DNA of 64,000 bases, from the NCBI GenBank assembly GCA_049291875.1, contig JBATQE010000004.1, positions 62,001 to 126,000 of the forward strand, read 5' to 3'. Numbering within the stretch: the stretch's first letter is position 1; each line of letters begins with the position of its first letter. The notes below the pieces were generated by a model. The model did not search any database. It had not been told where the DNA came from and saw only the letters and a list, made by a program, of their open reading frames with translations. Shown here in pieces: positions 18,490-26,404 of the stretch. Made by a program: the position numbers and the translations under genes. The DNA comes from CTSOIL-112 sp049291875. GTDB lineage: Bacteria; Pseudomonadota; Gammaproteobacteria; Burkholderiales; Burkholderiaceae.

Positions 18490-19095
18490 ATGACACAATT
18501 TTGGATGAAGGCACTCAGGCAAACAGCGGCACGCAACAGCGTGTATGGCTGGGTCTGTGCGTTCATTCTGTCGGTCGGTTTGCTCGGCGGTGTCAGCAAC
18601 GCCCGCGCCGACATCACCACCCAATACGCCACCATGACGCGCCAATCCGACGGTGTCTACGCGCTCAACGCCGATTTTCGCCTGAGTATGCCGCAGCAGC
18701 TACAGGATGCGATTAACCACGGCACGCCGGTGTCGTTTCAAGTTGAATTCAATATCAATCGCCCGCGCTGGTACTGGTCGAATGAAAACCTGATTTCCAC
18801 CAGCCGCGAGCAACGCATTTCGTTCAATAGCCTCACGCGCGAGTACCGCGTCAGCTCCGGCGTCAATCAGTACCGCTACAATACGCTCAACGAAGCCCTG
18901 CTCAATGTCTCGCGCATCAGTCAATGGCGCGTGCTCTGGCCGAACCAATACGATGCGGGCGAACCGCTCGAAGGTTCGGTGCGCATTTACCTCAACACCT
19001 CCAGACTGCCGCGCACCTATCAGCTTAATTCTCTGACCAACCAAGGTTGGGGCTTGAACTCGGGATGGTATACCTTCAATTTCACACCGCGCTAA
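18490..19095 (+). CDS. DUF4390 family exported protein
   Basis: A 201-residue protein with an N-terminal signal sequence (hydrophobic stretch VCAFILSVGLLGGVSNARA, predicted cleavage before DITT), then a single beta-rich DUF4390 domain with PVSFQVEFNINRPRWYW and the C-terminal SLTNQGWGLNSGWYTFNF. The family has no established function but is found next to the NtrY-type kinase in betaproteobacteria, which suggests a periplasmic partner for the sensor. It lies 23 bp before ntrY. Confidence 0.85.
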   Translation: MTQFWMKALRQTAARNSVYGWVCAFILSVGLLGGVSNARADITTQYATMTRQSDGVYALNADFRLSMPQQLQDAINHGTPVSFQVEFNINRPRWYWSNENLISTSREQRISFNSLTREYRVSSGVNQYRYNTLNEALLNVSRISQWRVLWPNQYDAGEPLEGSVRIYLNTSRLPRTYQLNSLTNQGWGLNSGWYTFNFTPR

Positions 19096-19118
19096 TCAGG
19101 CACTGACGGATTAGCATT

Positions 19119-21416
19119 ATGGCCAAACATTTCAAAGCACTGCTGGTTCTGATTATCGTGCTCGGCGTCGCCCTGCTGATCGCACTGGCATTGGCCACGC
19201 GCAGCACCGACTCGTTCGCATACAACTACACCACACTGCTGTACCTGAACATCGCGGTGATTTTCACCATGTCGGCCTTGCTGCTCATGCTCGGCTACTG
19301 GCTGTTTCAGCGTTGGCGCAAAAATGTCTTCGGCACGCGGCTGCTGACGCGCTTTGCCTTCTCTTTTGTCATGCTGGCGGTGGTGCCCAGCGTATTACTA
19401 TTTTTCATCTCCACCCTATTCGTCTCGCGCACCATCGACTCATGGTTTGGCTTAAAACTCGACAGCGCGCTCAACGCCGGCATTGATTTTGGCCGTGATC
19501 GGCTGCTGCGCGCACGCGATTTAACGCAGGATCAATTGGCGCGATTGGTCAGCCAAAATCCCGACGCTTGGAACAAACCCAACAATGCCGAAGCGCAAAC
19601 TTGGCTACAAAACAACGGCTGGCGCACCCTTTTGGGTGTCAACGCGCAAGGCGTCATCACATGGCGCATCGACCAAACCGGCAGCGACGAGGCCAACATC
19701 ACCCAGCATTTGCCCATCTTTAATCAAGACACTTTGAGCAAAGTCGGCACGCAGTGGGTGCTGATTGAGGACGATGCGGACAACCTCATCGACCCGAACG
19801 ACACCGCCGTACCGCGCCAATACATTCACGCGATTCAAGCGCTCGGCGCTTCCGCCAAAACGCCGCAGGCAACCCGCTGGATCTATGCGCAAAAGGTCAT
19901 GCCGAGCGACTTTTCCGGCCGCGTGCGCGATATTCAAAACGGTCTGCGTGACTATCAGGCCACCGAGGTCTCGCGCATCAGCCTGCGCCAACTGTACCGC
20001 GTCACCTTGGGCATCATTTTATTGGTGACTTTGCTGGCGGCGCTGGCCGCGGCATTCCTGATTGCAAACCGCATGATTCAACCTATTCTCTGGCTGGCGC
20101 AAGCCACGCGCCAAGTGGCTTCGGGGCATTACGCCCTCGTGCCACAGCGGGTTAAAGGCTCGGACGAAATGCTGCAACTGGTTGATTCATTCGGCGATAT
20201 GGCGCAAAAACTCAGCGTGACCCAAGCGACCTTGGCGCACAACCAACACGAACTTGAGTCCGCCAAAGCCTACTCCGAAGCGGTGCTGGACAACCTCTCC
20301 TCGGGCGTACTGGTATTCAACCAAAATCTGCAATTACAATCGTTCAACCAGACCGCACAGCGTATGTTTCACACCGATTTGACGCAATACGTGCAGCAAA
20401 ACCTGCGTGAGATCGAACCGCTGTCCGCACTGCAATCAGCCATCGAAAGCCAAATGCAAACACAATCGGCATCGACAACCGGCGCGCAAAACGACGCTTG
20501 GCGCATTCAACAATCGCTCGCCAATCCGGCCTCGCCACACCACGACGACATGACTCTGTCAATTCAAGGGTCACGCTTTTTGGCGCAGGACGAAACCTAC
20601 AGTTGGGTGCTGGTATGCGACGATGTCACGCCGATCATTTCCGCGCAACGCACCTTGGCGTGGGGTGAAGTCGCACGTCGTCTGGCACACGAAATCAAAA
20701 ATCCGCTCACACCGATTCAACTCTCCGCCGAGCGCTTGAACGTCAAACTGGCGAAAAAACTCGACACCGACGGCCAAGCCTTTCTCGAAAAAAGTACGCG
20801 CACCATCGTCAATCAAGTCGCCGCACTGCAAAACATGGTGGACGAATTCCGCGACTACGCGCGCACACCCGAAGTCCAATTCGCCCATGTCGATTTGAAC
20901 CATTTGATCGAAGAAATTCTCACGCTCTATGAAAGCGGGCAAAACCAACGCTACCGAATCGAACCCCAATTGGAAACCGGACTGCCCGGCATTTGGGCGG
21001 ATGCGCAGCAACTGCGCCAAATCCTGCACAACCTGATCAAAAACGCCATCGAAGCCTATCCGAGCCATGCCGACGGCTTGCCGATCATCCGGATTCAGAC
21101 CGAAGCCACCACCTTGCAAGCGGACAGCCTGATGCCAACGCAGGCGATCAAGCTCACCATCCGCGACAACGGCAGCGGCTTTGCCGAATCCGTATTGGCG
21201 CGCATGTTCGAGCCGTACAACTCAAACAAACCGCATGGCACGGGACTGGGTTTACCGATTGTCAAAAAAATTCTCGACGCCCATCACGCACAGATTCGCG
21301 TTAAAAATATCGTGGGAAAAGACCAAGACGGGCAGATTTTAGGGGCGCAAATTGGTATACTATTTCTCAACCTCACGCACGAAGACGCACACACAGCGAG
21401 CGCACAGTTGCTATAA
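19119..21416 (+). CDS. ntrY: NtrY-like membrane sensor histidine kinase
   Basis: A 765-residue sensor kinase. Hydrophobic segments occur near residues 6-28, 37-67 and 80-110, then a periplasmic part, another segment near 298-320, a HAMP linker, a PAS region (about 370-500), the dimerisation/phospho-acceptor motif RRLAHEIKNPLTPIQ with His about 524, and a C-terminal ATPase with N-box LHNLIKNAIEA, IRDNGSGF and GTGLGLPIVKKIL. It should phosphorylate the response regulator 64 bp downstream. In other bacteria NtrYX is linked to nitrogen metabolism and respiratory or redox control; the signal here is unknown. Confidence 0.92.
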   Translation: MAKHFKALLVLIIVLGVALLIALALATRSTDSFAYNYTTLLYLNIAVIFTMSALLLMLGYWLFQRWRKNVFGTRLLTRFAFSFVMLAVVPSVLLFFISTLFVSRTIDSWFGLKLDSALNAGIDFGRDRLLRARDLTQDQLARLVSQNPDAWNKPNNAEAQTWLQNNGWRTLLGVNAQGVITWRIDQTGSDEANITQHLPIFNQDTLSKVGTQWVLIEDDADNLIDPNDTAVPRQYIHAIQALGASAKTPQATRWIYAQKVMPSDFSGRVRDIQNGLRDYQATEVSRISLRQLYRVTLGIILLVTLLAALAAAFLIANRMIQPILWLAQATRQVASGHYALVPQRVKGSDEMLQLVDSFGDMAQKLSVTQATLAHNQHELESAKAYSEAVLDNLSSGVLVFNQNLQLQSFNQTAQRMFHTDLTQYVQQNLREIEPLSALQSAIESQMQTQSASTTGAQNDAWRIQQSLANPASPHHDDMTLSIQGSRFLAQDETYSWVLVCDDVTPIISAQRTLAWGEVARRLAHEIKNPLTPIQLSAERLNVKLAKKLDTDGQAFLEKSTRTIVNQVAALQNMVDEFRDYARTPEVQFAHVDLNHLIEEILTLYESGQNQRYRIEPQLETGLPGIWADAQQLRQILHNLIKNAIEAYPSHADGLPIIRIQTEATTLQADSLMPTQAIKLTIRDNGSGFAESVLARMFEPYNSNKPHGTGLGLPIVKKILDAHHAQIRVKNIVGKDQDGQILGAQIGILFLNLTHEDAHTASAQLL

Positions 21417-21480
21417 TGCCACCCATGCAATCAACGCTCTATCAACAGCAGATGACGATCAGTAAGAAAACGGTACAACC

Positions 21481-22239
21481 ATGGCAAACATTTTAGTAGT
21501 TGACGATGAGATGGGCATTCGGGAGCTGCTCTCAGAAATTCTCTATGACGAAGGTCACGTCGTAACACTGGCAGAAAATGCCGAACAAGCCAGACAAGTG
21601 CGCCAACGCATGCGTCCTGATTTGGTACTGCTGGACATCTGGATGCCCGACACCGACGGCGTCACCCTGCTCAAAGAATGGGCACTCAACGGTCAACTGA
21701 CCATGCCGGTCGTCATGATGAGTGGCCACGCCAGCATAGACACCGCTGTGGAAGCCACGCGCATCGGCGCATTGGACTTTTTGGAAAAGCCAATCACGTT
21801 GCAACGTCTGCTGCACACCGTCGCGCAAGGCCTCTCGCGCTCATCCGCACCCGACATCAAAGAAGTCGTCACGCAGATGTCCGCACCATCGATCAAGGCC
21901 AAGGCGGAACACGGCGTACAGTCAGCCGAACACCTGAACAACAGCACCGACACATCTGAGATTTCACTGACACAAACCCATACTCTGGGCGAATCGGCAC
22001 CGGGTTTGGTACAAACCACCTTACTCTCACCCACCGAGCAGTTGTTGGCAAATATTGACTTGACCTTGGATTTACGCGAAGCACGCGATCGCTTCGAGCG
22101 CATCTATTTCGAGTTTCATCTGGAACGGGAAAATGCCAACATCACCCGCGTCGCCGAACGCACCGGCTTGGAACGCACACATTTGTACCGCAAACTCAAG
22201 CAATTGGGCATTCCGATTGTCAAAGCCAGCAAACGGTAA
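21481..22239 (+). CDS. ntrX: NtrX-like response regulator without AAA+ domain
   Basis: A 252-residue regulator. Residues 1-125 are a receiver domain with acidic pocket DDE at 8-10, phospho-acceptor Asp52 in LLDIWMPDTDG and Lys103 in FLEKP. A low-complexity linker follows, and the C-terminal 50 residues form a Fis-type helix-turn-helix (ENANITRVAERTGLERTHLY). The central sigma-54-interacting AAA+ ATPase of alphaproteobacterial NtrX is absent, with no sign of a frameshift. Such a short form cannot activate sigma-54 promoters by itself and probably acts as a repressor or sigma-70 regulator. A TATAAT overlaps the ntrY stop and might give extra expression. Confidence 0.9.
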   Translation: MANILVVDDEMGIRELLSEILYDEGHVVTLAENAEQARQVRQRMRPDLVLLDIWMPDTDGVTLLKEWALNGQLTMPVVMMSGHASIDTAVEATRIGALDFLEKPITLQRLLHTVAQGLSRSSAPDIKEVVTQMSAPSIKAKAEHGVQSAEHLNNSTDTSEISLTQTHTLGESAPGLVQTTLLSPTEQLLANIDLTLDLREARDRFERIYFEFHLERENANITRVAERTGLERTHLYRKLKQLGIPIVKASKR

Positions 22240-22259
22240 AGCGATGCATCGACCACAAA

Positions 22260-22290
22260 AACGGCAAGCGTGTGCTTGCCGTTTGTTTAT
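22260..22290 (+). terminator. Terminator of the ntrYX transcript
   Basis: AACGGCAAGC - GTGT - GCTTGCCGTT is a perfect 10-bp stem with a four-base loop followed by TGTTTATTT, 20 bp after the ntrX stop. Confidence 0.85.
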
Positions 22291-22301
22291 TTCTTCCGTG
22301 A

Positions 22302-23165
22302 TTATTTCTTCCGTAACTCAGAAGGCGACCAATCGGGGTGATGCCACAGATAACGAATGTCTTTATTGCGCCAGATCGTTTTGATTAAATCAGCCAGCTC
22401 CTCAAAAATCATCACGAACACATGATTCGTGCGCACCGGACGACTTTTAACGCCGTACTCAATCGTTCCCGCGTCGCGCTCATCGACAAACGTGCCAAAC
22501 AGCCGATCCCAAATAATGAACACGCCCGCGTAATTGCAATCAATCTGTTTTTCGCCACAGCCATGATGCACACGGTGATGCGACGGCGTATTGAAGATCA
22601 ACTCAAACCACTTGGGCAAACGCTCAACCGCCCGCGTATGGATGAAAAACTGGTAAAACAAATTCAGTTCATACAACAACGCCACCACGCGAAAATCCAC
22701 GCCCAAAAATGCAAACGGCGCCCAGACGATAAAACCGATGCCGAACAGCGGAATCGGTGCGAGCAGCGACTGACGCAAAGCCACACCGAAATTAAAATGA
22801 TTCGAGCTGTGGTGAATTTTGTGCGACACCCACGCAAAGCGCATTTTGTGCGCCACCACATGAAACAGCCAAAAACAAAAATCTTGGAAAATAAAGATCA
22901 ATACATAAGTCCACCAATGATATTGGATATTCATTTGCAAACCGTGATGTTGCACCCACGTCGCCAGCGCCCCGACAAATAGGATGATATAAACCGCATC
23001 GGTGGATTTATACAGCACCGAACTCATCATATTGGCCAAAGTTTCGCGCACATCGTACGCATCCTTCCCCTGCCGGATCAGCACGCGATTTTCCCACCAC
23101 ATCAGCGAGATGAACACAACACCAAAGCCCATAATAATCAGCAAGGCATGAATAATTTCCTGCAT
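22302..23165 (-). CDS. Sterol desaturase / fatty-acid hydroxylase family membrane protein
   Basis: A 287-residue integral membrane di-iron protein. Four hydrophobic segments are seen and the eight-histidine motifs are present: HVVAHK, HKIHHSSNH and HRVHHGC, plus a late TNHVFV segment. The family hydroxylates or desaturates lipid chains, but the substrate cannot be told from sequence. Start ATG 23165 follows GAGGATACG. It is followed upstream by the sanA-like gene in the same direction with a 31-bp gap. Confidence 0.85.
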   Translation of the reverse strand: MQEIIHALLIIMGFGVVFISLMWWENRVLIRQGKDAYDVRETLANMMSSVLYKSTDAVYIILFVGALATWVQHHGLQMNIQYHWWTYVLIFIFQDFCFWLFHVVAHKMRFAWVSHKIHHSSNHFNFGVALRQSLLAPIPLFGIGFIVWAPFAFLGVDFRVVALLYELNLFYQFFIHTRAVERLPKWFELIFNTPSHHRVHHGCGEKQIDCNYAGVFIIWDRLFGTFVDERDAGTIEYGVKSRPVRTNHVFVMIFEELADLIKTIWRNKDIRYLWHHPDWSPSELRKK

Positions 23166-23196
23166 CGTATCCTCTATTATCCATTGTTTAATTTAA

Positions 23197-23832
23197 TCAA
23201 ATACCCAACACCGTATACGCCCAGCGCGTCCACAACTCACGCCCAATAAATTTCGCCTGATACCACGACGAGCGGTACACCGAATACGGCGTCGGCGCAG
23301 GCACCACCGACAAGCCCAAATCGCGCGCCATCGCCTGCGCCCGCGCCAAGTGCCAGCGATCACTGACCAACGCCACCTGCGCAAAACCCTGTGCATTCAC
23401 GATGGCTTGTGCCTCTCGCAGATTCTCCAGCGTCGTGGTGGAGCGTTGCTCAATCCAAATACGCTCACTCGGCACACCGCGCTGCACCGCATAATCACGC
23501 GCCAGCGCGGATTCAGACCATTCTCGCGCAGGGTCTTTATCACGAAAGCCTCCGGTGAAAATCACCGCTCCGACTTGCCCCGTGTGATACAGCTCAATCG
23601 CGTAATCAACCCGCGCACGCAAGGCATTCGACATCACATTATCTTGGGTTTTTGCGCCCAAAACCAGCGCCGCACGTCGCTCCAGCGGCACGCTACTGTA
23701 ACCATCACTGAGACGATAAGGCGGGTAATCCTGTATAATTGCACGGATTGTCAGAATCAGAATCGCGCACAATGCCGTCAACAGTACAATAACCCATACC
23801 CAGAATTGGCGCATCGTTAAATTGAATTTCAT
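23197..23832 (-). CDS. SanA/YdcF-like DUF218 membrane protein
   Basis: A 211-residue protein with one N-terminal membrane anchor (residues about 10-32) and a DUF218 domain: AALVLGAKTQDN, AIELYHTGQVGAVIFTGG, RGVPSERIWIEQRSTTTLEN and ALVSDRWHLARA. E. coli SanA, ElyC and YdcF belong here and are tied to envelope permeability and lipid-carrier metabolism. The most likely role is in the cell envelope; the reaction is unknown. Confidence 0.85.
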   Translation of the reverse strand: MKFNLTMRQFWVWVIVLLTALCAILILTIRAIIQDYPPYRLSDGYSSVPLERRAALVLGAKTQDNVMSNALRARVDYAIELYHTGQVGAVIFTGGFRDKDPAREWSESALARDYAVQRGVPSERIWIEQRSTTTLENLREAQAIVNAQGFAQVALVSDRWHLARAQAMARDLGLSVVPAPTPYSVYRSSWYQAKFIGRELWTRWAYTVLGI

Positions 23833-23937
23833 GGATCAATTGTAAAGGATTCGCAATCGTCTTCACAATAAATCAACAACGATGCCGTATCATGATGCGT
23901 CGCCCAGCCCATTAATCTTTCAAAACGGACAAACAGC

Positions 23938-24891
23938 ATGGCAATTCAATGGTTCCCCGGACACATGAACTCAGCGCGCAACAAGGCCGCCGAGACCATG
24001 GAAATCACCGATTTGGTGATTGAGGTCGTGGACGCCCGTTGTCCGATGGCTTCGAGCAATCCGATGGTAGAAGAAATGCGCCTGTTTCGCCAGCGCCCCT
24101 GCCTGAAAATCCTGAATAAAGCCGATTTGGCCGACAGCAAGGTGACGCAACAGTGGCTGGACGCGCTGAACGCACAGAAAAATACCCGCGCCATTGCGAT
24201 GAATACCAAAAATCCGGGCGCGGTCGGACAAATCCTGCCGACCTGTCGCCAGCTTGCGCCGCATCGCAATGATGCGAGCAAACCGCTGCGCATGATGATT
24301 ATGGGCGTGCCCAACGTGGGTAAATCCACCTTGATGAATGCCCTGCTCAAGCGCCGCGTGGCCAATGTCGGCGACGAACCGGCGGTAACAAAAACCCAGC
24401 AGCGCATCGAATTATCCAGCGACATGGTTTTGACCGATACGCCGGGCATGCTCTGGCCGAAAATCGAGCTGGACAGCGACGGTCTGATGCTCGCCGCCAG
24501 CCACGCGATTGGCGTGAATGCGTATTTTGAGGACGAAGTAGCGATTTTTGTCGCAGAAATATTGCGCACACGCTATCCGCAAGCATTGAAACAGCGTTAC
24601 AAAATCACGCAGGCTGCTGATTTGGACGACGTGGGCGTGATTGAGCAAGTCGCCGCATACCGTGGCTATCGCGCCAAGGGCGGCAAAATTGATTTTGAGA
24701 AAGCCGCACATACGCTGTTGCAAGACTACCGCGATGGCGCGCTGGGCGGCATCAGCCTCGAAACGCCCGACAGCCGCGCGCAAATGGTGGCCGAACACGC
24801 AGAACAGCAGCGCATCAAGGCCGAGCAAAAAGCCGAACGTGAACGCAAGCGACAAGAGTTTTTAGAAAACAACCGCCGCAACAATCTTTAA
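23938..24891 (+). CDS. ylqF: Ribosome biogenesis GTPase YlqF/RbgA
   Basis: A 317-residue circularly permuted GTPase: the G4 motif LNKADL comes before G1 GVPNVGKSTLMN and G3 LTDTPGMLWP. The N-terminus IQWFPGHMNSARNKA is diagnostic of the RbgA/YlqF family, which helps late assembly of the 50S subunit. The C-terminus is charged and helical. It is 24 bp upstream of nhaA and may share a transcript. Confidence 0.92.
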   Translation: MAIQWFPGHMNSARNKAAETMEITDLVIEVVDARCPMASSNPMVEEMRLFRQRPCLKILNKADLADSKVTQQWLDALNAQKNTRAIAMNTKNPGAVGQILPTCRQLAPHRNDASKPLRMMIMGVPNVGKSTLMNALLKRRVANVGDEPAVTKTQQRIELSSDMVLTDTPGMLWPKIELDSDGLMLAASHAIGVNAYFEDEVAIFVAEILRTRYPQALKQRYKITQAADLDDVGVIEQVAAYRGYRAKGGKIDFEKAAHTLLQDYRDGALGGISLETPDSRAQMVAEHAEQQRIKAEQKAERERKRQEFLENNRRNNL

Positions 24892-24915
24892 ATTAAAACA
24901 AGGAGAACAATAAAT

Positions 24916-26103
24916 ATGCGTACAAAAGTCACCCATTTATTTAAAGAGTTTTTATCGAATGAGCAATCATCCGGTATCGTTCTGATCATTGCGACGATCA
25001 TCTCTTTGCTGATCGCCAATTCAGGCATTGGCAGCAGTTATGTTGAATTTTGGCAAACCAAAGTCGGAACCAACGCCGGCGGCGTGTATCTGAATCTGTC
25101 GGTGGAACATTGGGTTAACGATGCCTTGATGGCGATTTTCTTCCTATTGATTGGGCTGGAAGTGGAACGCGAAATCTACATTGGCGAATTATCCAATCTG
25201 CGCAATGCGATGTTACCGATTTTTGCAGCGATCGGCGGGATGCTGGTTCCGGCAGGGTTTCACTATTTTTTCAATGCGGGTACGCCAACCCAAGGCGGCT
25301 TCGGCATTCCGATGGCAACCGACATTGCGTTTGCGCTCGGCGTTTTGGCGCTGCTCGGCGACCGCGTGCCGATGAGTTTGAAAATTTTCCTGACGGCGCT
25401 GGCGATTATTGATGATTTGGGCGCGATTTTGATCATTGCACTGTTTTATGTCGGCGATTTCTCAGCCACCTATTTTGGCTTGGCGATGGCGATTTACGTA
25501 CTGCTGTTGGTGTTTAACCGCATGGGCATCACCCGTTTGTGGTTCTACTTCATCCCCGGTATTTTCATGTGGTATTTCATGTTGCGCTCGGGCGTGCATG
25601 CGACCTTGGCCGGTGTGCTGTTGGCATTCGCCATCCCGTTTGGCAACGGTGACAAGCATTCGCCGTCGTATCACTTGCAACACGCCCTGCATAAGCCGGT
25701 CGCATTCATCATCATGCCGATTTTCGCCTTGGCCAATACCGGTATCATTTTGTCGGGCAACTGGTTCAGCGGACTGGGTTCGGACAACAGCTTGGGGATT
25801 ATGAGCGGTCTGTTGCTCGGCAAACCGATCGGCGTGGTGTTGATGACTTGGATTGCGGTGGCATTCGGCATTTCCAAATTACCCGATTCGATCAACTGGC
25901 GCCACATCATCGGCACCGGATTTTTGGCGGGGATTGGTTTTACCATGTCGATTTTCATCACGTTGCTGGCTTTTGATAATGCCGCGACGGTGCAAATGTC
26001 AAAAATCACCGTCTTGCTTACCTCACTGTTGGCCGGCGTCGCTGGGTTTTTGATCCTGCGCTCCGCACCCAAGGTGGCGGAGGAAGTGGTCGAAGAAGGC
26101 TAA
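24916..26103 (+). CDS. nhaA: Na+/H+ antiporter NhaA
   Basis: A 395-residue membrane antiporter with about twelve hydrophobic segments. It contains the paired aspartates of the ion site in LAIIDDLGAILIIALFY, the GLEVEREI loop, and PMATDIAFALGVLALLG of helix IV. It exports Na+ in exchange for H+ at alkaline pH. Start ATG 24916 follows AAGGAGAACAATAA. A strong hairpin follows its stop. Confidence 0.95.
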   Translation: MRTKVTHLFKEFLSNEQSSGIVLIIATIISLLIANSGIGSSYVEFWQTKVGTNAGGVYLNLSVEHWVNDALMAIFFLLIGLEVEREIYIGELSNLRNAMLPIFAAIGGMLVPAGFHYFFNAGTPTQGGFGIPMATDIAFALGVLALLGDRVPMSLKIFLTALAIIDDLGAILIIALFYVGDFSATYFGLAMAIYVLLLVFNRMGITRLWFYFIPGIFMWYFMLRSGVHATLAGVLLAFAIPFGNGDKHSPSYHLQHALHKPVAFIIMPIFALANTGIILSGNWFSGLGSDNSLGIMSGLLLGKPIGVVLMTWIAVAFGISKLPDSINWRHIIGTGFLAGIGFTMSIFITLLAFDNAATVQMSKITVLLTSLLAGVAGFLILRSAPKVAEEVVEEG

Positions 26104-26113
26104 TTAACTCAGC

Positions 26114-26148
26114 AAGCACAACGGGAAGCGGAGCTTCCCGTTGTGCTT
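26114..26148 (+). terminator. Perfect 16-bp hairpin after nhaA
   Basis: AAGCACAACGGGAAGC (26114-26129) pairs perfectly with its complement at 26133-26148 around a three-base loop, ten bases after the nhaA stop. The following U-run is short, so termination may be incomplete; a second terminator lies at 26340. Confidence 0.75.
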
Positions 26149-26183
26149 GTTAACAAAGTCCCACTATAAACTAAAGCTTCGTC

Positions 26184-26277
26184 ATTCCCGCGAAAACAAG
26201 CGTAGCGCAGTTTCGATAAAACAAACGAAGTGCAGTTTCTGCAAAGCGGGAATCCACATACCCGCCTTCGCGGGTAT
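26184..26277. repeat. Dispersed-repeat-like block with inverted and direct repeats
   Basis: ATTCCCGC (26184-26191) and GCGGGAAT (26246-26253) form an inverted pair around a 54-bp core. The core holds two 22-bp direct repeats (26193-26214 and 26218-26239, 19 of 22 identical, 25-bp period). A second dyad ATACCCGC-CTTC-GCGGGTAT follows at 26258-26277. CGTCATTCCCGC...GCGGGAATCC units are widespread intergenic repeats in betaproteobacteria (compare the dRS3 ATTCCC-N8-GGGAAT repeats of Neisseria). No ORF is credible here. Confidence 0.75.
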
Positions 26278-26339
26278 GACGGTGTTTTTCTTGGGTTTTG
26301 TACTGAGTTTAACTACTGAGAAGATTTGTCAGCAATCTG

Positions 26340-26368
26340 AACGGGAGGCTCCGTTTCCCGTTTTTTTA
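26340..26368 (+). terminator. Second terminator downstream of nhaA
   Basis: AACGGGA (26340-26346) pairs with TCCCGTT (26356-26362), directly followed by a run of seven T. Orientation fits rightward transcripts. The stem resembles the inner part of the first hairpin at 26114. Confidence 0.75.
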
Positions 26369-26404
26369 TATATTGTTTCGGCATGCCGTTTTGGCCTATC
26401 GCCA

